The notes below the pieces were generated by a model. It made no database searches. It saw only the letters and a list, made by a program, of their open reading frames with translations, and had not been told where the DNA came from. From Lutibacter sp. (GTDB lineage Bacteria > Bacteroidota > Bacteroidia > Flavobacteriales > Flavobacteriaceae): a stretch of DNA of 64,000 nucleotides. The DNA lies in the NCBI GenBank assembly GCA_021647265.1, contig JAKIVA010000007.1, forward strand, positions 12,428-76,427, written 5' to 3'. The position numbers and the translations under genes were made by a program. Positions 51,412 through 59,895 of this stretch are shown in pieces; position 1 is the first letter of the stretch, and every line of letters begins with the position of its first letter.

Positions 51412-52239
51412 TTATAAATCTCTTTTTTTGAGTAAAGCATAGGAAAGGTAAATGAAGATAATTGTCCAAATAATTACAATTAGAATGTCTAAAGGTTGTA
51501 CGGAAAAATCTTTTGATAAGTTTTCACCTACCTGTTTAGCAACAGTTTTAACAGCACTTAAACGTGTAAAAGGTTCTTTAATTAGGTTGCCCATTGCTTC
51601 TAAAGGGAAAAATCGCATAATTCTTTCAACATTATCTTCCGTTTTCCAATAGAGCATGCCTTTTACAAAACTTTCAAACATGGCCCAAATTAGCAAGGCT
51701 CCAACAGCAAAGGCAGACCGTTTAACAAGAACTCCTAAAAATAACCCAAATGAAAAGAAGGCAACTAACTTTACAAAAAAAGCTAGTAGATATTCTAAAT
51801 CGGTTGTAACTATTGAAAATTCTGTAAAATCAGAATATATATATCCAAGTATTAATGAAACAATAAATACAAAAATGGTTGAAACCAAAGCCAATAGTAT
51901 AACGGTATAAAACTTTGAAAGTACAAACTCTTTTTTGCTCAATCCGTCAATTAAATTTTGCTTTAATGTTTTGTTACTGTACTCATTGGCCATCATTGAA
52001 ACAATAACAAGTAGTAAAAAGAATTTAAAAATGGAAGCCATAAAGGTATTAAAGTGCCAAATGTATGGGAAGTTAAAAATACCTTGTTCAGCTAAATGAA
52101 ATTTTACAGGACCAATATCAAATTTTACAGCAGCAATTAAAGCTATTGAAGTTAATAAAATAAAATAAATTAGTATTAAAACTCTACTAGCTCTATTGTA
52201 TTTTAATTTATGAATTTCTATATTTAAAAGTCGTAGCAT
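51412..52239 (-). CDS. ABC-2 type transporter permease
   Basis: The 275-residue protein has six hydrophobic segments and the ABC-2 layout, with 'NIEIHKLKYNRASRVLILIYFILL' at the N-terminus and 'SMMANEYSNKTLKQNLIDGLSKKEFVLSKF' as the conserved cytoplasmic coupling loop. It lies one base downstream of the ATPase gene, with which it forms a two-component exporter. Similar pairs act as bacitracin-, lantibiotic- or Na+-exporters or in gliding (GldF-type), but the sequence does not decide among them. Confidence 0.9.
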   Translation of the reverse strand: MLRLLNIEIHKLKYNRASRVLILIYFILLTSIALIAAVKFDIGPVKFHLAEQGIFNFPYIWHFNTFMASIFKFFLLLVIVSMMANEYSNKTLKQNLIDGLSKKEFVLSKFYTVILLALVSTIFVFIVSLILGYIYSDFTEFSIVTTDLEYLLAFFVKLVAFFSFGLFLGVLVKRSAFAVGALLIWAMFESFVKGMLYWKTEDNVERIMRFFPLEAMGNLIKEPFTRLSAVKTVAKQVGENLSKDFSVQPLDILIVIIWTIIFIYLSYALLKKRDL

Positions 52240-52240
52240 T

Positions 52241-53140
52241 TTAGTTGTTGTTTGTTAATGTTAAGAATTGTTGCTCTAAACTTGGCTTACGCTTTATTAG
52301 ATGCGATAAAACAATTCCTTTTTTAAATAAAAATGTATTTATTTCAGAGGCTGAAATTTGTTTACTTAAAGTTGCAATTATTTTATCGTCAACTACTTTT
52401 ACGGAGGTTATTCCGTCAAAGTTAGAAAGTAAATCAATTAGTTTTTGAAAATCACCATCAACATTAAGCTCTAATAAACCTTGGGAGGCTGTTATTTCAT
52501 CAACACTACCAGCATATAATTTAATGCCATCTCTAATAACTACCACATGAGAGCATACCTTCTCAACTTCATCTAGTAAGTGTGAAGCCAGTAAAATAGT
52601 AGTACCTTCTTTAGCAATATCTTTAATAATTTTTCTAATTTCATGAATACCTTGTGGGTCTAATCCGTTTGTTGGCTCATCTAAAATTAAAATTTCAGGG
52701 TCGTTTAATAATGCTGAAGCTATGGCTAAACGCTGTTTCATACCTAAAGAAAAGGTTTTGAATTTACTGTTTCTTCGTTCGTACAGATTGACAATTTTTA
52801 GTTTTTCTTCAATTTTAGTAAAAGGAATTTCTTTTATTTTACAAACTAATTTCAAATTTTGAATGGCAGTCATATAAGGATAAAAATTTGGGCGTTCAAT
52901 TATTGCGCCCACTTTTTTTAGTGCCTGATGTGTTGATAAATTACTATCAAACCAACTAAAACTGCCAGAAGTTTTGTTTACAACGTTTAATATAATACCT
53001 AATGTGGTTGATTTTCCACTTCCATTCGGACCTAAAATACCATATACATTTCCTTTTTGAATGTCAAAAGATAAATTATTTACAGCATGAATATGTCCAA
53101 ATTTTTTATTGAGATTTCGAAGAGATAAAATTGTTTCCAA
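52241..53140 (-). CDS. ABC transporter ATP-binding protein
   Basis: I start at the TTG at 53140, because homologues begin with the sequence that follows it ('ETILSLRNLNKKFGHIHAVN'). The longer frame to 53182 adds an unrelated leader. The 299-residue ATPase has Walker A GPNGSGKST, the signature 'SLGMKQRLAIA', Walker B 'ILILDEPTNGLDPQG' and the switch His in 'LLASHLLDEVEKVC'. After the ATPase domain comes a C-terminal 70-residue domain with 'SLEQQFLTLTNN', common in ABC-2 partners. The permease gene starts one base later. Confidence 0.92.
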   Translation of the reverse strand: METILSLRNLNKKFGHIHAVNNLSFDIQKGNVYGILGPNGSGKSTTLGIILNVVNKTSGSFSWFDSNLSTHQALKKVGAIIERPNFYPYMTAIQNLKLVCKIKEIPFTKIEEKLKIVNLYERRNSKFKTFSLGMKQRLAIASALLNDPEILILDEPTNGLDPQGIHEIRKIIKDIAKEGTTILLASHLLDEVEKVCSHVVVIRDGIKLYAGSVDEITASQGLLELNVDGDFQKLIDLLSNFDGITSVKVVDDKIIATLSKQISASEINTFLFKKGIVLSHLIKRKPSLEQQFLTLTNNN

Positions 53141-53225
53141 TATTTTTTTGTTTAGTATAAAATTAAGACGACATTTATACAAAATTGTTACAGCAATATA
53201 CTAAATTTGGAAGTAACTAGAGATT

Positions 53226-54293
53226 TTGAACATGGATGAAAAATTAATTTCAAAGAAAAAACCAGCCTACCCAATCAATGAACAATTGTATGATTATTTA
53301 ACAGAATACAATAGAAATATTAAAATTCCTGTTTTTTATGATGATTTACTCCGCTTTGTTGGAGGAGTAGAAGTTTATGATAAAAATGGCGAGGATACCT
53401 TATGGATTAGAGTGTATTATGCTGAACATGAAAGAGATGAAATAGATTTAAGTTTGAAAAGGATGTACGTGATTTTACATGGTGATGGTAGTGAAGATTC
53501 GTTGCCCTTTTTAACTGTTGATGCTATAGATTATTGCACTTTTGGTAACTCAAAACCCTTTAGAGTTAAAGTTCGAAATATTTTAAACGATAATCACACC
53601 TATTTATATGTTAAAAAAGCCGATGCCTCAAGAGTTTACGGACTGGAACTAGAACATATTTTATCTCCCAATAATATTAATTTTTTAGTATATAAAGATA
53701 CCTTGATTGAAGAGCATGTGTTGGGTATTCCTGGAGATCAGTTTTTAATTGAAAATATGAAAACAGTTTCTATTAGTGGTAAAAAACGATTGTCAAAAGA
53801 ATTTGTGAAATTTAATGAACGATGTATGATTCGTTTGTTGGGAGATATGCGCTCCTATAATTATGTTATTGTTGCTTCCTATGATTTTGATCAGGTTGAA
53901 TACCGAATTCGAGCAATGGATTTTGACCAACAGAGCTTTGAAGGGAATTTAAAAGTTTATTTTCCTCAATTTTTTAAGGAAAATTATCCTTTTGTTAAAA
54001 TGGTTTCAGAAAACTTACAAGAAGAATCTATTGAGCAGTACAAAAGAGAAGAACGATCTGCAATTGCACGTAGACTTAAAGGTTCTTTGGATAGAGTTAA
54101 TGCGTTGCTAGATTGTATGTGTAATGATAAAATTTCTACACCTGAAAAAGTAAATCAATTAAAAATGGATTTAAATGCTTATACAAAAGATAAAAATTTT
54201 AAAGCATGTAATTCTATGGGAGATATTTTAAAAGTGGCATTTAATTTTGTAACAAGAAATTACGAAAATGTTAATGTTTACATTATACATTAA
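53226..54293 (+). CDS. Conserved protein of unknown function
   Basis: The 355-residue protein (a second ATG at 53232 is an equally good start) has no signal peptide and no membrane helix. The first 200 residues are mixed alpha/beta with 'YPINEQLYDYLTEYNRNIKIPVFYDDLLRF' and 'LWIRVYYAEHERDEIDLSLKRMYVILHGDG'. The last 80 are helical and charged ('EESIEQYKREERSAIARRLKGSLDRVNALLDCM'). I do not recognise a domain. It stands alone, divergent from the ABC-2 exporter (start codons 86 bases apart). It is probably cytoplasmic and conserved in flavobacteria, but this needs a search. Confidence 0.7.
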   Translation: MNMDEKLISKKKPAYPINEQLYDYLTEYNRNIKIPVFYDDLLRFVGGVEVYDKNGEDTLWIRVYYAEHERDEIDLSLKRMYVILHGDGSEDSLPFLTVDAIDYCTFGNSKPFRVKVRNILNDNHTYLYVKKADASRVYGLELEHILSPNNINFLVYKDTLIEEHVLGIPGDQFLIENMKTVSISGKKRLSKEFVKFNERCMIRLLGDMRSYNYVIVASYDFDQVEYRIRAMDFDQQSFEGNLKVYFPQFFKENYPFVKMVSENLQEESIEQYKREERSAIARRLKGSLDRVNALLDCMCNDKISTPEKVNQLKMDLNAYTKDKNFKACNSMGDILKVAFNFVTRNYENVNVYIIH

Positions 54294-54317
54294 AATTATT
54301 AACACAGTCAAATAGTA

Positions 54318-54815
54318 TTAGTAATTTTCAAAATCAAAATCATCAATATTTTCAAAGTTATTTTCATCCTCAAAAACATCAAAATCAGCATCTAATTTTT
54401 CAGCAATAAATTTTTTTTCAGGAGCTTGGTCAGGTGTATTTCCAAAAGAGAATGTTATTTTGAAATCTTTTATCTCATCTTCAGAGATTTCTGAAAGTTC
54501 AACAAAGAAAGTCCACATAGCCATAAAATCATAAACATAAATTAATTTATCGCCAACATTTTTAAAAACATCATTCACTAAAAATGAATTCATTGCTATT
54601 GAATCTCCATTTTCAGACATATCAAATAACGGTATTTCTTCACCTTGCTCCCAATTGTTATCAGTTTTGTAAAAAGAAGCCATTTCATGCCCTTTAAAAC
54701 CAAATGATTTGGCAATAATTAAGTGGAAATCTTCTAAATTAATGGTTTTGTCAATAACAATATCTCTAATTACATCATTTTCAACATCTAATATTACTCT
54801 AATTTTATAGGCCAT
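54318..54815 (-). CDS. PRiA4_ORF3 / IS1096 TnpR-like domain protein
   Basis: I use the ATG at 54815 (165 residues, 'MAYKIRVILDVENDVIRDIV'), because the longer frame begins with a TTG and an odd leader. The fold pattern matches plasmid pRiA4b ORF-3-like proteins: 'IVIDKTINLEDFHLIIAKSFG', 'FKGHEMASFY', 'GDKLIYVYDFMAMWTFFVEL'. The C-terminal third is acidic and Asp/Phe-rich. Although the family is annotated after a mobile element, no transposase, inverted ends or target duplication are visible. It looks like a settled chromosomal gene of unknown role. Confidence 0.8.
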   Translation of the reverse strand: MAYKIRVILDVENDVIRDIVIDKTINLEDFHLIIAKSFGFKGHEMASFYKTDNNWEQGEEIPLFDMSENGDSIAMNSFLVNDVFKNVGDKLIYVYDFMAMWTFFVELSEISEDEIKDFKITFSFGNTPDQAPEKKFIAEKLDADFDVFEDENNFENIDDFDFENY

Positions 54816-54892
54816 TTTAAACAAATACAATTCTTGTACAAAGGTACTATTTAAAGTTTTAAATTCTTATTTTTACAGCATAACAATTTTTT

Positions 54893-55312
54893 ATGAGTAA
54901 GAAAGAATCCACACTTAAGTTATTAAATAATATGTGTAAAAACACATTAATGGAAACGTTAGATATTAAATATGTAGATTTAGGAGATGACTATTTAGTT
55001 GCTACAATGCCTGTAAATTCTAGAGTTCATCAGCCTGATGGGATTTTAAATGGTGGTGCAACAATGGCATTGGCAGAAAGTGTTGGCAGTCCAACATCAT
55101 TACTAGCAATTGATAGGGATAAATACAGTGTTAGAGGTATTGAGTTTTCAGCCAATCATTTAAGAAGTGTTAAAAGTGGTATTGTTACAGCTACAGCAAC
55201 CATTATTCACAAAGGAAAAAGAATTCATTTGGTTGAAATTAAGATTGAAGATGATAAAAAAAGAGTAATATCAATTTGTAAAATCACCAATTTTATTTTA
55301 GAAAATAACTAA
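54893..55312 (+). CDS. menI: Hotdog-fold thioesterase, candidate 1,4-dihydroxy-2-naphthoyl-CoA hydrolase
   Basis: The 139-residue protein is a PaaI/4HBT-type hotdog enzyme with the active-site helix 'QPDGILNGGATMALAESVGS'. The glutamate and Asn-Gly-Gly of that segment are the usual catalytic part. The 'VRGIEFSANHLRSVKSG' strand and 'KGKRIHLVEIKI' follow the family. It lies directly upstream of isochorismate synthase and menD, so the thioesterase step of menaquinone synthesis is the natural guess, but general acyl-CoA hydrolases look alike. The gene symbol is based on context. Confidence 0.8.
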   Translation: MSKKESTLKLLNNMCKNTLMETLDIKYVDLGDDYLVATMPVNSRVHQPDGILNGGATMALAESVGSPTSLLAIDRDKYSVRGIEFSANHLRSVKSGIVTATATIIHKGKRIHLVEIKIEDDKKRVISICKITNFILENN

Positions 55313-55339
55313 AAGTTTCAACAATTAAATTACAATCAA

Positions 55340-56410
55340 TTGCAAAAAGAAACTACAGCATTTATTCACGAAATTTTAAGCTTCTATAATGCAAAGCGTC
55401 CATTGGTAATTTTTAGAAAACCCAATGAAACAATCCTAAAAGCTTATATTCAAAACGATAAAGAAGTCTATTTTTTAGACTCTTTTAATGCGCAAGGTTT
55501 TGTTTTTGCTCCTTTCAATAAAAATGAAAAAAAAATACTATTTCCAGCGGCTAAATGCAACTTGCTTACTTCTGAAATTGCTACAAATAAAGATTTAGAA
55601 ATAACAACAGCTACTTCAATTAAAAATGTTATTTATAATGAAACATCAAAAGAAAACCATCTTCAGTTAGTGCAAAAAGGGATTGATTTCCTTAAAAAAA
55701 ATAACATAAAAAAAGTAGTTTTATCAAGAAAAGAAACTGTTGAATGCGTAGATTTTGATTTTGAAAATACATTCAAAAAAATGTTAAATAACTATAAAAA
55801 TGCTTTTGTGTATTTGTGGTATCATCCAAGTGTTGGTTTGTGGATGGGAGCTACCCCAGAAAGACTAATAGATATTACCCAAAATAAGTTTACTACTATG
55901 GCTCTAGCCGGAACGCAACGTTATAAAAATTCTGTAAATGTTGTTTGGAAACTAAAAGAACAACAGGAACAGCAGTTTGTAACAGATTATATTTTAAATA
56001 CGATTAAAGGAAGTATTAAGAATATTAAAGTATCGGAAGCTTACACAGTTAAAGCAGGAAATTTACTACATATTAGAACAGATATATCAGGAGCTTTAAA
56101 ATCTATTAATTTATTAGAAAATTTAGTAGAAACATTACATCCAACACCAGCAGTTTGTGGGTTGCCAAAAAAAGAAGCCACTAAATTTATTTTTAAGAAT
56201 GAAAAATACAATAGAGCTTATTATGCTGGTTATTTAGGTGAGCTCAATATAGAAAAGAACACGCATTTATTTGTTAATTTGCGATGCATGCAGGTGAATA
56301 ATAATAGTGCTTCTATCTATATAGGAGGAGGCATTACTACAGGTAGTAATCCTGAAAATGAGTGGGAAGAGACCGTTTCAAAAGCTGAGGTAATGAAAAA
56401 AGTTTTATAA
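55340..56410 (+). CDS. menF: Isochorismate synthase (chorismate-binding)
   Basis: The enzyme converts chorismate to isochorismate at the start of menaquinone synthesis. The 356-residue protein has the chorismate-binding domain: 'KKVVLSRKETVE', 'YLWYHPSVGLWMGATPERLI', 'TMALAGTQRY', 'LHPTPAVCGLPKKEA' and 'RAYYAGYLGELNIE', with 'YIGGGITTGSNPENEW' at the end. The start codon is TTG at 55340; no ATG lies nearby in frame. EntC-type (siderophore) function is possible, but the menI-like and menD neighbours favour menaquinone. MenD follows after 75 bases. Confidence 0.93.
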   Translation: MQKETTAFIHEILSFYNAKRPLVIFRKPNETILKAYIQNDKEVYFLDSFNAQGFVFAPFNKNEKKILFPAAKCNLLTSEIATNKDLEITTATSIKNVIYNETSKENHLQLVQKGIDFLKKNNIKKVVLSRKETVECVDFDFENTFKKMLNNYKNAFVYLWYHPSVGLWMGATPERLIDITQNKFTTMALAGTQRYKNSVNVVWKLKEQQEQQFVTDYILNTIKGSIKNIKVSEAYTVKAGNLLHIRTDISGALKSINLLENLVETLHPTPAVCGLPKKEATKFIFKNEKYNRAYYAGYLGELNIEKNTHLFVNLRCMQVNNNSASIYIGGGITTGSNPENEWEETVSKAEVMKKVL

Positions 56411-56456
56411 ATAGTAAAACTTAGTTTTATTAGATTATAACTAGAATAACTTTCCG

Positions 56457-56464
56457 TAACTTTG
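56457..56464 (+). promoter_or_regulatory. Candidate -7 box in front of menD
   Basis: TAACTTTG exactly fits TAnnTTTG and lies 21 bases before the menD ATG at 56486. The -33 region is AT-rich without a clear TTTG. It suggests menD can be transcribed apart from menF. Confidence 0.45.
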
Positions 56465-56485
56465 CAACAATTATTTATACTGTAA

Positions 56486-58153
56486 ATGCGTCAATTTCCA
56501 AAAAATAAATTAGCTCAGTTAGTTGTAAAAAGCTGTGAAAATTTTAATATAAATACAATTGTAATATCTCCAGGATCACGAAATGCACCGTTAATTATTG
56601 GTTTTAATGCTTCTGAAGATATTAAAACACTATCGATAGTTGATGAACGTTGTGCTGCTTTTTTTGCATTAGGAATTGCACAACAAACCAGAAAACCTGT
56701 TGCTTTGTTATGTACATCGGGTTCTGCATTGTTAAATTATTACCCCGCAATTGCTGAAGCATATTACAGTAATATTCCTTTACTAATTATTTCAGCAGAC
56801 AGGCCTTCTCATTTAATTGATATTGGAGACGGACAAACAATTAAACAAGAAAATGTATTTGAAAATCATATTTTATACGCAGCAAATTTAGGGACTAAAA
56901 ATGATACTAAAAATATAAAAAAAGCAATTGAAACTGTTATACATAAAAAAGGACCGGTACATATAAATGTACCTTTTGATGAGCCTTTGTATGAAACAGA
57001 ATACGTAAATTACACAAAAGAAGAGGTTGTTGAAGAATTGAAAACCAGTTTAATAGATGAAATTCCTTTGGAAGTAGATACACTACAAAAATATGCAGAC
57101 ATTTGGAATGCATCCACAAAGAAAATGGTATTGGTTGGAGCGCATTTCCCTGATGAATTACTGCAAACACAGTTAGAACATTTAGTGAAAGATCCTTCAG
57201 TAGTAGTTCTAATAGAGAACACGGCAAATATTTCACATTCAAAATTTATAAATAGCATTGATAAACTAATTTTTCCTTTAGATGATGATGAATTGGAGAA
57301 ATTTAGACCAGATATTTTATTGAGTTTAGGCGGATTAATTGTTTCAAAAAAAATTAAACAACATCTTCGTAAGTACAAACCAACACACCATTGGCATGCA
57401 GATGCAAAAAAAGCCTTTGATACATTTCATTGTTTAACGCATCATTTTAATATATCCCCACAATTATTTTTCAGTCAGTTTTTCTTCTTAACAAAACTAA
57501 CTAAAAGTAATTATCAAAATTATTGGTTACAAAAGAAACAATTTAGATTAAAAAAACATCAAGAATTTATAGAGAATTGTGCGTTTTCAGACTTAAAAGT
57601 ATTTAGTAAGGTGTTGGCTTCAATTCCAAATAATTCACAATTGCAATTGAGTAATAGTTCGGTAATTAGATATTCACAATTGTTTAATATTAACAAAACA
57701 TTGCATGTATTTTGTAATAGAGGTACAAGCGGTATTGATGGTAGCACAAGTACCGCTATTGGAGCAGCGTATGCAGTAAAAGAAAATACCGTATTTATTA
57801 CAGGTGATGTTAGCTTTTTTTATGATAGTAATGCCCTATGGAATAATTATATTCCAAGTAATTTTAGAATTATAGTACTAAATAATGGCGGCGGCGGTAT
57901 TTTTAGATTTATTCCAGGACCAAAAGAGTCTAATGTGTTAGATTATTTTGAAACACCTCATAATTTAACAGCAGCACATTTGTGTAAAATGTATAATTTT
58001 GAATATAGTACAGTAGCAAATGAAAAGGATTTAGATACACAACTTTCTGAATTTTATAAAAAATCTAAATTCCCTAAATTAGTAGAAATTTTTACCCCAA
58101 GGGAAGAAAATGATAAAATATTAAAAGCATATTTCAACAATTTAAAAGAATAA
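56486..58153 (+). CDS. menD: 2-succinyl-5-enolpyruvyl-6-hydroxy-3-cyclohexene-1-carboxylate synthase
   Basis: MenD is a thiamine-diphosphate enzyme that joins isochorismate and 2-oxoglutarate. The 555-residue protein has 'VISPGSRNAPLIIGF' near the N-terminus, 'VDERCAAFFALGIAQQTRKP' with the catalytic Glu, 'TSGSALLNYYPAIAEAYYS', 'RPSHLIDIGDGQTIKQ', 'NRGTSGIDGSTSTAIGAA' (near 411-428) and the ThDP-binding 'TGDVSFFYDSNAL..NN' region. The length is typical. It belongs with the isochorismate synthase and menI-like genes upstream. The S1-domain gene starts two bases after its stop. Confidence 0.97.
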   Translation: MRQFPKNKLAQLVVKSCENFNINTIVISPGSRNAPLIIGFNASEDIKTLSIVDERCAAFFALGIAQQTRKPVALLCTSGSALLNYYPAIAEAYYSNIPLLIISADRPSHLIDIGDGQTIKQENVFENHILYAANLGTKNDTKNIKKAIETVIHKKGPVHINVPFDEPLYETEYVNYTKEEVVEELKTSLIDEIPLEVDTLQKYADIWNASTKKMVLVGAHFPDELLQTQLEHLVKDPSVVVLIENTANISHSKFINSIDKLIFPLDDDELEKFRPDILLSLGGLIVSKKIKQHLRKYKPTHHWHADAKKAFDTFHCLTHHFNISPQLFFSQFFFLTKLTKSNYQNYWLQKKQFRLKKHQEFIENCAFSDLKVFSKVLASIPNNSQLQLSNSSVIRYSQLFNINKTLHVFCNRGTSGIDGSTSTAIGAAYAVKENTVFITGDVSFFYDSNALWNNYIPSNFRIIVLNNGGGGIFRFIPGPKESNVLDYFETPHNLTAAHLCKMYNFEYSTVANEKDLDTQLSEFYKKSKFPKLVEIFTPREENDKILKAYFNNLKE

Positions 58154-58155
58154 AA

Positions 58156-58578
58156 ATGGATTTAAAAGTAGGAGATAAAGTAGATTTAATGGTTGTAAGA
58201 AACACAGGAATGGGTTTTACAGTATTGGTAAATGAAGAGTTTGAGGGATTGCTTTACAAGAATGAATTGTATCAAAAAATAGAAGAAGGTCAAAAATTAG
58301 TTGGTTATATAAAGAAAATACGTGAAGATGAAAAGTTGGATGTAAGTTTACAACCAGTTGGATTTAAACAAACCATTGTTAAAAACGAAATTTTAATTTT
58401 GAATGCTTTAAAAAAGCAACAAGGCTTTATTGCGTTGCACGATAAAAGTGCGCCAGAGGATATTAAATATCAGTTAGGTATGAGTAAAAAAGCATTTAAA
58501 AGTGCCATAGGTGGACTGTTTAGACAAAAATTAATTACTATCTCTGAAGATGGGATTAGTTTGACTAAATTTGACTAG
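58156..58578 (+). CDS. S1-like RNA-binding protein, short CvfB-type
   Basis: The 140-residue protein has an N-terminal S1/OB-fold domain (1-65, 'VGDKVDLMVVRNTGMGFTVLVN', 'EGLLYKNEL', 'DEKLDVSLQPVG') and a C-terminal winged-helix (about 75-140, 'GMSKKAFKSAIGGLFRQKLI'). This equals the C-terminal half of CvfB proteins, which normally have about 280 residues and three S1 domains. The gene starts two bases after menD and is translated with it. CvfB acts in virulence-factor regulation in staphylococci; the flavobacterial function is unknown. A MITE-like repeat follows directly. Confidence 0.87.
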   Translation: MDLKVGDKVDLMVVRNTGMGFTVLVNEEFEGLLYKNELYQKIEEGQKLVGYIKKIREDEKLDVSLQPVGFKQTIVKNEILILNALKKQQGFIALHDKSAPEDIKYQLGMSKKAFKSAIGGLFRQKLITISEDGISLTKFD

Positions 58579-58593
58579 ATGAATAGTATGCTA

Positions 58594-58725
58594 GAGGCTG
58601 TCTGAAAAGCAATTATACTTGTCATTTTGAACAGAGTGAAAAATCTCAACATCATGATATACAAGTGTTTAATTTTTAAGAAGATTCTTCATATACATTC
58701 AGAATGACACTTTTTAGACAGCCTC
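58594..58725. mobile_element. MITE-like inverted-repeat element
   Basis: The 132-base element has ends GAGGCTGTCTGAAAA (58594-58608) and TTTTTAGACAGCCTC (58711-58725), complementary with one mismatch. Inside are TGTCATTTTGAACAGAGTGA on the left and TTCAGAATGACA on the right, again complementary with one mismatch. It contains no ORF. It sits between convergent genes and begins 16 bases after the S1 gene stop. A target duplication is not clear. Confidence 0.75.
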
Positions 58726-58730
58726 CAAGT

Positions 58731-59888
58731 TTAAATTTTAAGTTCTTTAATTACAGTAGTATCTAACGCATTTTTATTCACTAAAATAGATATTGTTTTC
58801 AACTTAAAGTAAGCTTTGCTCGTATATACATAACCTCTATTTCCAATGCTGTTTCCTGTAGTTCCCCAAGAATTTTTCACTTTGTAATATTCTTTATTAT
58901 GTTGGTCTTTTACCAAACCTACAATATGCATTAAATGATCATCTGTTGTATTGTAATTTTCAAACTCTTGTTGTCTAAATTCAGGAGTTATTTGTTTCTC
59001 AGTAACTATATAGGTCATTGCTTTTTCATTGTCATCTATATTTTTTGGTTCTACAGCAATACCATATTTTTGTGAAAAAGTTTTTTCTGAAACATCACAA
59101 TCCAACGCTAAAGTATATCCTTTTTTTAGAGCATCATCAACAACTTTAACTAATTTATCTAATGGTAAATTGTAAAAACTACCATTCGCAAAATTATCTG
59201 GAATATTCAGAATGAATTTGGTGTAAAAAGGTTGCTGTAAAAAGGAAGTTAAAGTCACATAATCATCTGGATTTATGTGGGTCATTTTTAAAAAGGTTTT
59301 TGGCGTATAATAAACACCATCATACATAAATTTTTCAGGTATTTTTCCAATAGTAATGTTTAATATAGAATCTACTTCTTTTTTCCAATTTGGATGTTTT
59401 GAATGCTTATCATTTTTAATATAAGCATCTAATATTTTTTTTAATTCAGGTACAATTTTAGAGTGATTATAATTGGTATCTCCATTTACTAAACCAGAAA
59501 AAGCACTTTGAGGTACTAATCCGTTATTTTTAATTGAATTGATTACATCATGTGCTAAACCACCTTCTCCAAATTGAGTTTTTCCTTGTCGCATTACATA
59601 ATACCAAGCTTTAACAGGGTAAGTATTTCTAACAGTATACATTTCTGAAATGTCAATTTTCTTTCCGGTTTTTTTATAAATCTCAGATTCAATAAAAGAT
59701 GAGGTTGAAAAACTCCAGCAAGTCCCAGTATTCCCTTGATTTTTCACATTAGATGCTTCAATATCGATAACAGGTGTAAATATATATTTTTCGGCAGTTG
59801 GTATTTTTACGTTTACAACAGTCCCTTCTTGTGCAAAAAATAATTGTGAAATTGCAACAAGAGCAATTGAAAATAATAATTTTTTCAT
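58731..59888 (-). CDS. Secreted papain-like (C1 family) cysteine peptidase
   Basis: I start at the ATG at 59888 (385 residues), because it begins a clean signal peptide, 'MKKLLFSIALVAISQLFFAQ'. The longer frame overlaps the gene upstream. The catalytic cleft is complete: oxyanion Q51 in 'KNQGNTGTCWSF', nucleophile C57, H321 in 'DHLMHIVG' and N339 in 'VKNSWG'. The 'NDKHSKHPNWKKEVDSIL' and 'TPKTFLKMTHINPDDYVTL' stretches place it near the bleomycin hydrolase / aminopeptidase C (C1B) group, yet it is exported. A pseudo-esterase gene stops seven bases before its start, so the two are co-transcribed. Substrate unknown; it may act on secreted or envelope peptides. Confidence 0.9.
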   Translation of the reverse strand: MKKLLFSIALVAISQLFFAQEGTVVNVKIPTAEKYIFTPVIDIEASNVKNQGNTGTCWSFSTSSFIESEIYKKTGKKIDISEMYTVRNTYPVKAWYYVMRQGKTQFGEGGLAHDVINSIKNNGLVPQSAFSGLVNGDTNYNHSKIVPELKKILDAYIKNDKHSKHPNWKKEVDSILNITIGKIPEKFMYDGVYYTPKTFLKMTHINPDDYVTLTSFLQQPFYTKFILNIPDNFANGSFYNLPLDKLVKVVDDALKKGYTLALDCDVSEKTFSQKYGIAVEPKNIDDNEKAMTYIVTEKQITPEFRQQEFENYNTTDDHLMHIVGLVKDQHNKEYYKVKNSWGTTGNSIGNRGYVYTSKAYFKLKTISILVNKNALDTTVIKELKI

Positions 59889-59895
59889 CGTTAAT

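Noticed and set aside
54318..54815. IS1096 TnpR-like name as evidence for an insertion sequence
   Set aside because: No transposase, terminal repeats or target duplication are visible around the gene.
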